The position numbers were made by a program, and so were the translations under genes. From contig JARKIF010000022.1 of assembly GCA_029378245.1 (NCBI GenBank), positions 496,001 through 560,000 of the forward strand: a stretch of 64,000 bases of DNA. The letters are read 5' to 3'. This stretch comes from Roridomyces roridus (Eukaryota > Basidiomycota > Agaricomycetes > Agaricales > Mycenaceae). The notes beneath the pieces were generated by a model, which saw only the letters and a list, made by a program, of their open reading frames with translations, had not been told where the DNA came from and made no database searches. Below are positions 20,925 through 32,426 of the stretch, piece by piece (positions within the stretch are counted from its first letter, which is position 1; each line of letters opens with the position of its first letter).

Positions 20925-21597
20925 ATGCCTCACCTGTCCCCTCCTTCAAAAAGACGCACCCTTGCCTGCACAAATTGCCGGAAGCGGAAAGTCAAGGTAA
21001 GTATCGCTAAGCTTCTGGCAAGCCCGGTGGATGGCTAAACACCTCAGTGTATCCACCTCGATGGCTCATCCGATGGGCCTTGCGTCCGATGTTCCCAACG
21101 CAGGCTCCGCTGCGAGTACCGGACTATCGCGGACGACCCAGATGCCCAAAGACCTAAACTCCGACGCCGTAACCTCGCTCGACGTTCGTACTCGGAGGAG
21201 AGACCTCAATTTCAATATCCCACGACCATGTGTGGGGAACATGACCGGAGGCAAGAAAGTCATTGTCAAAGCCCGGATACCGCGTGGGCTACGGCGTCCA
21301 CAAACTCGGAACTTCTCCCTGGCCCGACGGCCCCTCCGACGGTGCTGTCCAAAGCATTTGATGTCAACATGTTTGGATCCCAGCGATCGGATCTCCAAGA
21401 ACATGCATTGAATTGCATATGGTACGAGCCCAGACCACAGAATCATGACAATACCTACGATTACAAGTGAGTCTGCAGATCAGAGCGAGTGGTCTTACAA
21501 CTCACATATTTTGCACAGCCTGTGGCCTGGCCCACAGGATCTCCTGATCTTCGGCGGAGGATTTCCGGATGTGGCCGTTTCCCACATGTACAACTAG
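20925..21597 (+). CDS. Zn2Cys6 protein, paralogue 1
   Basis: Nuclear DNA-binding regulator of the fungal Zn2Cys6 type. Three exons: 20925-20996, 21048-21465 and 21519-21597, with clean GT..AG introns and a stop at 21595-21597, so it looks complete at about 188 residues. The motif spans the first intron: LACTNCRKRKVK in exon 1, then CIHLDGSSDGPCVRCSQRRL and CEYR in exon 2, giving all six zinc-binding cysteines. After a basic stretch (RPKLRRRNLARR) the rest has no recognised domain; the conserved tail reads LWPGPQDLLIFGGGFPD. It is far shorter than regulators with a fungal-TF middle region, so it may act as a competitor or small regulator (inference). Two paralogues follow on the same strand. 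Confidence 0.7.
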
Positions 21598-21799
21598 AAA
21601 TGGCTTCGTACGAACCCGTTTTGAGTAAGACTAAGGGAGGATGCCGGAATTTAAACACGTACTACTGCTCAAATTGCGCCTGAAAGTCATGAATTGACAA
21701 GGGCTGAACACACGTAAAGGAATTGCACTGTTGACGACTGCAGGTTGCGGGGTACGAGCGTAGGAGATTTTGATGAACTTCTGCGGGATAGAGTGTTAT

Positions 21800-22200
21800 T
21801 GCGGAGTATTTGGAACTGAAAACATGCAAGCATCGGTATCGGGGCAATGACGGCACATACTTCGCGGAACACGGACATCCCGTGAAACAGCGGGATGCAG
21901 TCGGTGAAGTCAGGGAGGCAAGTAACCGACAAAGTCCAAGCGCAGAACTAGATACCACAGACCTTCCTAGAAGAAACCGCGGACGAGCAACGTCCGACCG
22001 GTTGAAAGTAGCTTTCGACTCGTTGAAGGACATAGTTACATGGCTGGCAAGCTTGTGGTTTGCTCGTGATCAAAAGGTTTGTAGCTCGGAGCTGCCCCGG
22101 ACTCGGATCGACTCCAGTGTCCACTTTCGATCCAGATACTGAGTCATTCGCGTGTCCAACGCGTGCCGGTGCGCCGGGAGATGGATTCATCGGATTTGAA
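21800..22200. other. duplicated 3' flank of paralogue 1
   Basis: About 21825-21930 is clearly similar to 31080-31190, the same relative position behind paralogue 3; both contain ACTTCGCGGAACACGGACAT. In the plus strand both read YRGNDG/YRGHDG followed by YFAEHGHP, so this may be a remnant of another exon or neighbouring gene duplicated with the regulator. The space to 22870 shows no confident gene. Confidence 0.45.
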
Positions 22201-22872
22201 CGCTAGTTTGAAGTTTCCGTGTCTCGGAGATCTGGGACGACCGAAGAAGAGTGGAGACCAAGCCCCAGGAGCACAAGATGAGCGTTCCGGCAGAGGAGAG
22301 TCGGTGGCACGTGGATGTGTCAGCACCACCAGTGATCCGTATCTTTCCGCTCGGCTAGCACCACGACTGGGAGCCGGCCGACCTGCACATCAGCTTTGCC
22401 TCTACTACCCCGCCGCTCAAAGTCTCAGACTTGTCCGGGACGCTCAACGAGGGACTTCCCCTCACTCCATAGCTCTCCTCTAGGCTGTAGTCAAGCGACT
22501 CGTCGTGAACGGTGAGGGACGCGGTTCAAGAACTCTTTGAGACGCACATAATTCATTCAGTCTCTTGCCACCACCCAAAATTTCATCTCTCTTGCTTCGG
22601 TCCTCAAGGTACTCGGCTGGTTGAACTCGCATCCCTAACAGTTCTTGTCCATGAATTCGCGGTCGGAATGGGAGTGGAAATAGAACCTCGGCTGTCATCC
22701 AGACCTTGGATAGACTTCGATCATCTCGACCGCCAATCAATCAAGGGTGTTGTGTAGATACCATTCAGTCGTCCAGATTTCACGGTGTTTCGGCGCCGTC
22801 CGTTGAGTGGTAACGCCTATTTACATAAATTACAAAGGCCGAGAATTCGACATCTCCTCCCTCCATCCTCCA

Positions 22873-23513
22873 ATGCCCAAACTGCCTGGTCTTCGAAAGA
22901 AACGAATCCTCGCATGCACGATATGTCGGAAGCGGAAGATTAAGGTGCGCATGGATATGCTTCTGGCTGGAAGCCTGGTGGATGACCCAGAGCCGCAGTG
23001 TACCCAGCTTGATAGCACATCCAAGGGGCCCTGCGTCCGATGCTCCCAGCGCAAGCTCCCCTGTGAATACCGGCCAGTCGAAGACGAGCTACAGCTCGGC
23101 GGACCTCAAGCACTCGAGCTCGTTCGGCGACCTTGTGGAGTGGAAGCCCAATGGCAATCTCCAGATACCACAGCCATCGAACTCGATGGGCGGCGAGGGA
23201 TTTCCATTCACGTTCAGAACCTTCAATCCATTGCGACATCCGCAAGCTGGGGATTCATCTCAGTCCCAGCGTCGACGTCCTCTCAGACGGTGTTATCAAC
23301 GGCCTTCGATATCAGCAGGTTTGATTCAGCGTTTGAGCCATTCATTCCCCGACAATATGCATGCGATCTTCAACGGCCCGAGTCCAAATCGCCTGACTAT
23401 GACGGTCCGTTCGAATATGAGTGAGTGTGCAACACAGCTCGAGTACAGGAATGACTTTCTACAGCCCACGGCCTGGTCCGCGAGATCTTCTCATCTTCGG
23501 CGGAAGGTGGTAG
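22873..23513 (+). CDS. Zn2Cys6 protein, paralogue 2
   Basis: Same architecture as paralogue 1: exon 1 22873-22944, a 54-bp intron, exon 2 22999-23420, and a short exon 3 from about 23464 to the TAG at 23511-23513. The Zn2Cys6 halves are LACTICRKRKIK and CTQLDSTSKGPCVRCSQRKL then CEYR, split by intron 1 at the same codon. The C-terminus RPGPRDLLIFGGRW stops about 14 residues before the paralogue 1 and 3 ends, so the tail has been shortened. The middle region has diverged strongly (LGGPQALELVRR in place of the basic patch). Tandem duplication is the likely origin. Confidence 0.65.
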
Positions 23514-25250
23514 TGTGTCCGTTTTCCGCTTGTATCCTAGAGATGGCTCGTGCTATGCAGATGGCAGTAAGACCCAACCGGAAGGATTTCGGAATTTGAA
23601 GGACACACTGCTCAAATGAGGCGTCGCTGGGCGATCGATGTCATGATCAATTGAATGGGCACCGAAACTTCGCGGAGCTCGACGGAGTGATGTCAGAGGA
23701 CGGTTAAATAGTCGGTAGAGCTCACGTATTGCATTCTGACCTTGGCGAGTACCCCATTTGCACGGCTGGCGACCAGGGGTGGTGTGGGACGAGAAATAGA
23801 CGGAAATAAGCAACTGAACTGGCCGTCCGATCTCAGGGTGCGCTTGTTGCCAGGGAAAGAGGACGTCGGTGAAGCAAAAGATGCAGCGGGCGGGGAGGAA
23901 CAATCGCTCGAGGAGCATTCTATCAGGCAATTCGTCGGAACAATGACTGCGGAGTGTGGACCGGCGGAGCAACCTTCAGCGGCGCATTGGCGCATTTTAG
24001 AATTGAGAGTCCTTCGAACGACGCTGGTCGCAAAGTTCAGATCTTGGAGAGAGAACCAATCTGGGACCAACATTGGCCAATGGAATGTAGGGGATATGGG
24101 TTGCCTTCAAAATGACTGGGTGTGGCTGGAAGCAACGGCGCAGGGGAGTGACACGATAGCCTGGTGATTCGGATGCTGATATTCGCATCGAGAACTTATC
24201 ACAGTATATGAGCATCGAGTCGATGATCACGTCGATGATCAAGACGCAGGTAGAAGGATATTGCGTCTGATACGCCCATGTATGGACCGACAGAGGACAG
24301 AACAGCAAAGGAGCAACAAAGGAGTGGAACGCCGCACAAAGGCTGAGAATCAGTGATTCAACATCGGTATCGATGAACGGGAGCGACGAGCCGGGAGTGT
24401 GAGCCCAGGTGGAGAGAGCCCAGGGAGGCTGAAGCCTGAGGGCCGGGGAAGAGGCTGAGCTGACAAGAGCAAGACAAGAGGCGAGAGATGTGACACGTCA
24501 CATGACAGTAGCTGATCCGTATCTTCCCGATCATTCGCTCATTGTCCACAACTCCCACGGGCCACAAACGGGCCACCACCACCCACGCTTCTGGGTCTGT
24601 CCGATGAGCCCATCCGAGGGAGAAGACCCATTCGACAGGCAAGTTACTCACTCCATCTTTCTCCCACCTGCGGCTCGCAGGCAACTCCCGGCGCTGACTG
24701 ACTCGAGCCCAGTCCAAGGGGATCTCGGGTCACCCAGACCCATGCGTCATTTAAAATTAGGAGTCTCGTGCCTTGAATCTCGAGCTTTTCATTTTGCCTA
24801 TCCTTGGCAACCCATCAAACTTCATCGCATTCCGGTGGACCCCATCCTCGAGGAGGACGCTCTCTGTGCGGCTACAACCGCGGCCCGAGTTCCTGTGTGC
24901 GGTGACAGTGCTTCTATATTTTCTGATGAGCACCTCCCCGGGAAGTATACACTCATCAGCGGCATCCAAAACACTCGCGCCACGCCATGCTCCTCCCGCA
25001 TGAGGGATCCTACATAGCAGTATGGCCCCAATGTGCAGATCCCGCTGGACAACATCGTGCCTCTCGACAATCTGTCAAAACTCAACATTCGAACAATTAC
25101 TCACCGCCTCATCTCTATCTCATCGCAAGATACCGTGCTGATCCCCTCCCACGCCCGCGAACAAAGTGTGTCGCCCGTATGCGCTGCTCCAAGACGCTCT
25201 TATAAGAAGTGCGTCGACGGCGGGCTGGTAGAGTAGCCTGATCTGCCCGA
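23514..25250. other. intergenic stretch, no confident gene
   Basis: Frames are open on both strands (for example plus 24490-25017, containing WQPIKLHRIPVDPILEED), but I found no start, splice structure or family to choose between them. It may hold remnants of the duplicated regulator neighbourhood. Confidence 0.3.
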
Positions 25251-26245
25251 CCATGGACGCAGTATACCTTCTCGCCTCCGTGTAAGTCCTGCGTTCCATC
25301 ATATCGCCATACTTACTCTCCATCTCGCAGCTTGTTCATGTTGCGGATGGTCGATGGACTGCAGATTACCGTGCCCACCGGACCGCTCGGTCAGAATGCG
25401 ACAATCATGGTCGGATGGACGGCCACCGCCGACGATCCGCTCTCATTCATCCTTGCTTTGGTCTGCACAGACACGGTGGCAGTACAAGCCGGGGTTGACC
25501 GCACTGTATCCATGCACAGTGGAAATGCATCATTCGTCTCGCCTTGCGTTGGGTACGTCCCGATTTGTATTCGGCTTACATGTCCGCTCACCTTATATTC
25601 CCCAGAACGAACTATATCCAAGCCTTGGGTGAAGGGTGAGTAGTGCAACTTTTCTTCGTCAAAACTGATCCCCCCATCCCAGGACGACCAGCTCCCCTCC
25701 GCTGGCAAATTCCTCTCATTTTCAAATCATCACAAGCCCATCCGCATCCTCCTCATTATTGCCACCCTCAGCCACTCGTTTCTCACACTTTCTCTTCCCT
25801 ACTCCTTTCAACCATTCCGAGTCGGGAATGAAATCGACCTTGGAGGACGTATCATCTCAAGTCCGTCTCCTCACCATCATCTCAGCCGTCCTAGGAACGG
25901 GAGTCTTCCTAATGGTCCTGGCATTCATCGTACCCAAAGCCATCCCACGGGTCAAAAAGCTGTGGATCAGATTTCGAGCCCGGAATCAGATTCTCCAGCC
26001 GTTCCCGTATGACGCGGAACCTGGGTTCTTGATTGATCGTGCGTGGGCTGCGCCGAGTTCGCACCTTGACTGACCGGGTCGGCGATGTAGCTGCGACGGC
26101 CCATTCCGAAAATACTCCTACGCCTCCGCCGCTCCCAGAAAAAGAGCGCGGCCCCAAAAAGGCGGCTTCCGGAGTCAAGGAGGCGAAAGGCAAACAAGTG
26201 CGTTGGGTCTCACCGAGGTCGCCGCCGCCAGGGCCCCTCCGATAA
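25251..26245 (+). CDS. putative single-pass cell-surface protein
   Basis: Tentative multi-exon model. Exon 1 (MDAVYLLASV) and the next exon from about 25331 (LFMLRMVDGLQITVP) form a signal peptide, followed by a beta-rich extracellular stretch (TGPLGQNATIMVGWTATADD, then LSFILALVC). A Ser/Pro-rich linker precedes a transmembrane segment LLTIISAVLGTGVFLMVLAF (about 25874-25935). A basic stop-transfer (RVKKLWIRFRARNQ) leads to a cytoplasmic tail with a Pro-rich end (ENTPTPPPLPEKERGPKKA). This order is common in basidiomycete surface proteins. A frame change near 26035 (FLIDRAW to LRRVRTLTDRV) needs either a small intron or a frameshift. Partner and function unknown. Confidence 0.45.
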
Positions 26246-26320
26246 AAATATAGACATATAAATATATTATACAGTCTCCGTGTACTTAGATGAAGCTGCT
26301 GTGCAGTGTCTCTCTACCGT

Positions 26321-27330
26321 TCAATGAATTTCCCCAGTGTTGCAAGTCGCCTGGATGAGCGTGCCGAGCTTGGCCATGAATTCCGAATTCTGCTGGAACT
26401 CATCCGCCTTCTCAACTCCCGCGGGAATCTCCCCGACAAGTCTGAGAAGTCCCGCTTGCAACGCTGGACCCATGCCGCCGGGCATCCGCAGTGGCACAAG
26501 CGCCCGCCCAATCACCGGCCTATTCGGGCCACTCGAAAACGAGACAAAGTGCACAACCATCCGGCCGTTACTCGCTTTGGCGCGCGCTAGTTGATCCACC
26601 ATCACGGGACCCAGGAGTTCAGAGTTGGGGAGTACGCGGGATCCGCGGAATGCAGAGTGAGAACTTGAAATATGCCTCTGGTGTAGCGGAATTCGACGAG
26701 GACCACGGCATCCGGGTCGTTTCTCAGGACCATCAAGTTGGAGAGGACGATTCCCTGGATGCCGCGCTTGTACATTCCGTCTACGAGAGTACGGAGGAAG
26801 GACCGGTCTCGATGGGTGAAGCCATCATGATTCCTGCTACCTTTAGGTACAGGTTTCTATAGGGCGCCCTAAATTTTGGTTTTTGCGGGCCATCACGTTT
26901 TTGTCGTTGGTTTTTGCGTCAGCACTGATGGATCCAGCCAAATGCTCGTTCAAGCCGATGATTGCCGCTCCGGGAACGCAATATTGATGACCTCAACTTC
27001 CGGGTGCAGTCGTATCCGAAAGCTTTTCCAACATCTGTGCAAATGCCATGCACAGATGTCGGGTTCTTTGCCGAGAAAAATCCCAAGCCTGTCATAGTAA
27101 CCCCTTCTTGCTCTGGCTTTCCGCCTCTTGACCGCGCCGCCTCCAGAGTCGACAATGAAGGCTGGGTCGAGATCAAACACTCTTGCTTAGCTTTTACCCT
27201 GCCCCTCCACGGCAGCTTCCACAGACCGGCGCCACGGGTGACGCCGAGGTGACGGCCCACGGCCAAGTTCCAACATGTTGCCTCGCTTCTTCGACTTGAA
27301 GTTTGAACATGACACTCATGGCTCAAACTG
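26321..27330 (-). CDS. unrecognised multi-exon minus-strand gene
   Basis: Not recognised. The last exon is clear: LLGPVMVDQLARAKASNGRM, then VVHFVSFSS, PVIGRALVPLRMPGGMGPAL, and a C-terminus ending TLIQATCNTGEIH with the stop at 26321-26323. An upstream exon (about 26840-26680) reads DRSFLRTLVDGMYKRGIQGI then LSNLMVLRNDPDAVVLVEFR. Further upstream, 27180-26890, are protein-like pieces (FDLDPAFIVDSGGGAVKRR; PGAAIIGLNEHLAGSISADA) in different frames that I could not join with certainty. No membrane segment. Coordinates of the 5' end are approximate. Confidence 0.4.
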
Positions 27331-27894
27331 ATTTCACACCAGCAGTATCAAACCCATTTACAACACTAAGTAAGTTTTCATTGCATGACAATTCACGGAC
27401 CAGTTTCGTCGGGAGACCACTTCAACAATGAAGTCCTGGGCCCTGGCACACCCGACGGGAGCCTGAAGCAACCAACGAAGAAACATCAGCTCGACGCGCA
27501 TAATGTCTATGATTTCATTCTGGGCTTGGGGACACACGGAATAATTTACATACAACGACGGGCGTCTCATGTTCGCTGACAGAAAAATCAGAAATGAACC
27601 CATTTTATTTTGGAAGGGGCAGAGATGCATAGCGGTGCACGGACGAGTGACAATGCATGCTCCTGTGAGCCTGTATTGGACTTTGGAGCGACCACTGCTA
27701 CGTCGTGGATGAGCATGATCATGATGATAATGTTCCCTCTGAGGCTGCTCTGAGGTACTTTTTTTAACTTACTACTAAGTACGAGCCTACAAGTCTGAGA
27801 GAATTTGTCGTGCTCAAACCTTCCAATGGTAGCAGGCCATGCCGCTTGCCGGCCCTACAGCTTTATCTAAGAACATACATTCGAGCAGTTAAAC

Positions 27895-29424
27895 GCAAGG
27901 AAACGGGCGTGACGTACTGAGGGCATGGGAGCGGATTTTCGCGCATGTTTCGCGGTGGCCCCTCTTCCAGTCCAGATGCTGGCGGTGTGTGCAACAATAA
28001 TGCGTTGTTTCACACCCAGCGCAAGTTCGGAACGCCTCTCTTTCGGTGATGTGCGCGCACTGCAGAACAAATTTGAATCAATTTTCGGGTGACATGGAAA
28101 ATGACTTGCCTGAATGTTATCACAGGCGAGTTGAATAACAATTCGATTCGGGGACTCGTGATCGATTTGGAAGCCGTCCATGAAGTCTTTCACCAACAGA
28201 ACAAACTCCCTCCAGGACTTCGCAAGAGCAGGAGAATGCTGGGCTCTGTCGATATCCAGATCCACGCCCGTCAGTGATTTTCGGACGCACACGAGGACGG
28301 AGTAGCAGGGCAGATAAGGTACTTGAACTTCGGATATGGCAGTCTCGAGTACCTGGGGCTTGAGCATGGTGGGATATTCAGGGCAGTCAGGATGATTCGA
28401 AGGAAACCGGCGTCGAGGGCTTGGAGAATACACGTTGGACCTGGGAACTCGGCGGCAGCGATCAACCAAGAAAGCACTCGGCAGGCAAATTCGAGCTCGT
28501 AATTTCCGGTTTGGAGAAGCTCTAGAGAGGCGAGCTTGTGGAGTTTTCGCACCAAGGAGCGGATGAATCCTCGAGATAGGAGACACGGTGTGAATTCAGG
28601 GTGAAGTTCTTTTGTGTCCCGAACCACGCTCATCGCAGCGTTCAGTAGGGTCACGGAGTTCGCGACACTTGGGCCCCGGAGATGCGTGACAAAATTGAAT
28701 TGATAAGGAGATCCGCCAAATCCACGAGGCGTCCCCCGCTGCCCTGGATGAGGTCGTCGTTGTGTTTCGGGAAGTCCATACCGGAGCCGCGAAAATGTAT
28801 GACGGCCATGAATCCTACAGCCTGGAGTCCAGGTCTCCACTCGCCCTTGCAGGAGAGTAGGATCCAGACTCTGGCTACCAGCTTCCGCAACTCGGGTGTT
28901 GCGTTCATGGATTCCCTCACTGACGCATCCCAACGCTGGTACAGCGTGGAAATTGCATTGAGGACAATTATGTGCACCTGAAATCAATGGATCACCAGGG
29001 AGGCACTCTAAGAATTTGATTGCCTTACCTCGCTCGGATCACAGCTGATGCACTCCTCGTGCTTGAGGATGATCTGGCTCCATTTCCAAAGCCGCGGTCA
29101 CAACCCTACTTGGACTTCTGTCGGGACTGGGTGGATATCGACAATGCCGGTCAGCGCAGCGTATGCGCTGACGACGGCTCTGGGGGTCAGGGCCGAAATC
29201 CGGGAACCCAGGTGAGCGTTGAAAACCGGCAAGAAATACTGGTTGATTGCAGGGTTCTGGCGGGTAAGCCTAACCAACTGCATGAGCTGCTCATCGGAGC
29301 CTTAGAGGGCGGCCGTTGCGATGGTCTGTCCACAGAAGATGAGATCAGAAGCTTCGCGCGATGGACTTACCCGGAAGGCAGGCGGGAGACGATCCAATCT
29401 GGCAGGGTGCAATGAGGGATGCAT
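27895..29424 (-). pseudogene. MYND-type zinc-finger protein, decayed
   Basis: It resembles the large basidiomycete family with a long helical N-terminal region and a C-terminal MYND finger (protein-protein interaction). The start MHPSLHPARLDRLPPAF is typical. An in-frame TAA follows in exon 2 (about 29304-29306), then QLVRLTRQNPAINQYFLPVF, ELRKLVARVWILLSCKGEW, LLSRGFIRSLVRKLHKLASL and REFVLLVKDFMDGFQ. Frame changes occur near 28670 and 28370. The finger reads CAHITEREAFRTCAGC, then HYCCTHRQHLDWKRGHRETC; the Cys expected after Y-C-x3 is Arg here, a one-base change from TGC to CGC. One nonsense codon, two frameshifts and a lost ligand make function unlikely. Confidence 0.6.
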
Positions 29425-30348
29425 GCCGTCGAGGTGCGTCGTGGTGGTGCGAAAGACAGAGCCAGCGAGATCGTAATCATTCCCATATTGATTGACATCA
29501 CTTTGAGACGCTTACTGCTTTCGTGGTTTGATCCGGAACTTGTTCGTAACAGTTCGGCTGGCCAGTTCAATTCATCCCGGACCACCGGGATGCTCAGCGG
29601 CGTGCCAGTTGAAGCTCGGGATGCCCCTGGTAAAATTGCAAGGTACTGAGTCGTCTCAGTGGGACGTCGGTTGCCTCCTCGGTTGGACGTCAGCGTGCAA
29701 AGGAATATCCGTGGCAACTCCAAGGCAACTCCGAATCGACTCAAATTCCTGTCTTCAACAGACTGGCCAGACAGAGGATCGGCTTGCCTCACGCTGACAA
29801 TCGAGTATGAAAAATTCACTCGCCCGACGCCGGCAGCACCAACAACATTCTTTGACGAGATTGTTGGTACCTAAGATGGCTTGTTTGAATCGTGTTGATT
29901 CTGATATTCGCAGCTGATACCAGTTTGATAGGCGGTCTGACTCGCGATCGTCTTTGAAAAAGTTAAAGGTGGACCTGCGATGTCAAGGCAATAATACTAA
30001 TGCATTTCAACCAGTTGGGATTGAATTGCAGGTTGGGTGGGTTGGGAAGGCAGCAGGAGGGCCTCGATGTCGGCAAGTAAACTCCGCAGCGTCCTGAATC
30101 CTTCACGCTGTCAACACGGTACGCCTTTCATTCACACGGATTCGTCTTTTATGTAAGGGAAACGGTTTGCCTGGTATTGTGATCTCGGCCGGAATGTATA
30201 TTTCAATACAAGCCCTGATAATTGCATCAGCTGGACGGTAAATCGATCAAGAGTGTTGGGGGTATCATAGATGTTACGATGTCTCCGGCGTCCAGTGACC
30301 TGATAAAACAACGACCTGACATTCACGTTTCCTGCCTCCACCACACAA

Positions 30349-31021
30349 ATGCCCCAGCTGTCCCCTATTCGACAGAGACGCGCCCTGGCATGTACGAATT
30401 GTCGGAAGCGGAAGGTCAAGGTAAGTAGGCTATTCGTCTGGTAAGCCCGGTGGATGACCGAGTACCTCAGTGTATCCAACCCGATGGCGCATCCGACGGG
30501 CCATGCGTCCGATGTTCTCAGCGTAAACTCGGCTGCGAATACCGGACCATCTCAGACGATCCAGACGCCCATCGAGCTCAAGCACGACGCCGTACCCTCG
30601 CGCCACGTGTGAAGGCGGAACCCGAGTTTGAAGATCCCATGGCCATGTTTGGCGAACACAGTGACAATGGGAGGCAAGAAAGCGGCGTTCAAAGCCCGGT
30701 TGACCACTGGGACGCGCCGTCCGCAAACTGGGAAGTCTTCTCAGTCCCTGGGCCGACGGGCTCTCCGACGGGGCTCTCAACAGCCATGTTTACTTCAGAG
30801 GCATTGAATCTCCAAGAATATGCATTGACTTGCCGATTGTACGAGTCCAAATCGCAGTATCATGGCAGTACGCTCGATTACAAGTGAGTCCGCAGCTCAC
30901 AGCGAGCAGTCTCACACCTGATCGCATACTTTTCACAAGCCTACGGCCTGGTCCACAGGATCTTCCCATGTTCGGCGGAGGGTATTTGGATGTGCCAGCC
31001 GTTCCCAACCTGTACCATTAG
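30349..31021 (+). CDS. Zn2Cys6 protein, paralogue 3
   Basis: Closest relative of paralogue 1. Exons 30349-30420, 30471-30883 and 30940-31021, stop TAG at 31019-31021, all introns GT..AG at the same codons as in paralogue 1. The motif halves are LACTNCRKRKVK and CIQPDGASDGPCVRCSQRKL then CEYR; all six Cys are present. The middle differs (RTLAPRVKAEPEFEDPMAMF, acidic, possibly activating by composition). The tail RPGPQDLPMFGGGYLDVPAV aligns with paralogue 1. Complete frame of about 188 residues. The block from here to about 31190 seems to be a second copy of 20925-21930, so the copy carried its 3' flank. Confidence 0.7.
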
Positions 31022-31660
31022 AAATGGCATCATGCTAACCAGTTTGAGATTCAGGATGCGTCCCTGGGCGTTGCAAGTCATGAATATCGGCAGATATCGC
31101 GGCCATGACGGCAACTACTTCGCGGAACACGGACATCCCAGGAAACAGACGGATGCAGTCGACGTAATCAGAGAGGTAAGGAACCGACAAATAGGGCGTG
31201 CCGGCGTGCAGATTGGGTGCAGAGGTGTACCAGAAATTCCTGGAAAGGCCCGCGGATGAGCTGCCGCCGAGAATTCGAGAGATTGTTGAAAGTCAGTGTA
31301 CTTGCGCCGTACCGGGCTGCGGCGGTATCCTACATATCTCAATATTACGTGTCTGTGTCCCTGAATGTCCTTTCCGGGACTCCGTGTATTCCCATGATCC
31401 GAAGTATTTCCGAGATTGCACTTCCAACAGAGATTCCGGACTCCTTGAGACATCCACGAGTGGCAGCTAGTTGCTCGTGGTGAACAGTTTGTACGGTGGA
31501 ACTGTCCGGGAATCGGATCTTCCACCGACGATTGAGCACGACACGAAGAATTGAAAGTACTGTGGCCTAGACCAACCGGCTCCGCATTCGACGCATGGAA
31601 AAGATTACACGGTCCTTGGATGGCCAGAGCCCAATCAATACGAAGTCGATGAATCTGGAT

Positions 31661-31972
31661 TCAGTGACCCTTGAGTTGACTTGAAACCGTCTGTCGGTCG
31701 CGCGGGTCGCGCAAAGTGTCCACAAGCATATGCAGGTTCATGTCAGGTCCACAATCAAAGGTTTGTCGTACAAAGAGTCTGAATGAAGTGCAGCGCGCAT
31801 TGCTCGGATAATCGATGGTTAATCTCTCGTCTTCGATCTTTCGCTGCACGAGTGACTCTAGGAATGCGGCGGTGGGATTAATCCTACCACTAAATTCAAG
31901 TCCGATTGGTATCTCTACAGACTCGCACGCACTTACGATCACGCTCCCTCTAGAAGTCCCGTCGGCCAGCAA
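31661..31972 (-). other. minus-strand ORF fragment, unrecognised
   Basis: An open minus-strand frame with protein-like composition: GSVIVSACESVEIPIGLEFS, then NPTAAFLESLVQRKIEDE, ending RQTVSSQLKGH. It has no ATG start in frame nearby, and a second minus frame (about 32085-31990, GPGHVVGEDCGDGWGKGQNM) could be an upstream exon. No family recognised and no neighbouring relation evident. Confidence 0.25.
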
Positions 31973-32426
31973 ATGGAATCTGGCGTCTTCTAGCCCAGTG
32001 CTGCATGGCGCCCTTCGTACATATTCTGCCCCTTTCCCCAGCCATCCCCGCAGTCCTCGCCCACAACGTGGCCGGGTCCCTCGATCACCTCAAGAATCGG
32101 CGCATCAAGACGAAAACATGAGACGAAGCGCCGGGCATAAAAGTAGCGCCGCATCCATCAGTGGCAAGTCCCGTGTGCCAACACCGGCCCTGCCCCCGCC
32201 GTTATCCGGCGACTGCCCAGGCGAGCCGTCGCAACTGATGGCTGTTGCTCAGTTGTTGTTTGTGTTATTGTTGGACCGACGGGGCACTCATACTTGATTG
32301 TTTCAACACAACCATCATAATTATTTACATCATTGCTTGAGAGGTGCTGATGATCCATAAAATATACAGACTCAGTTTATTCAAGACACACACGAGCAGT
32401 CGAAACGAGTCAGATCTGGCAGCCGG

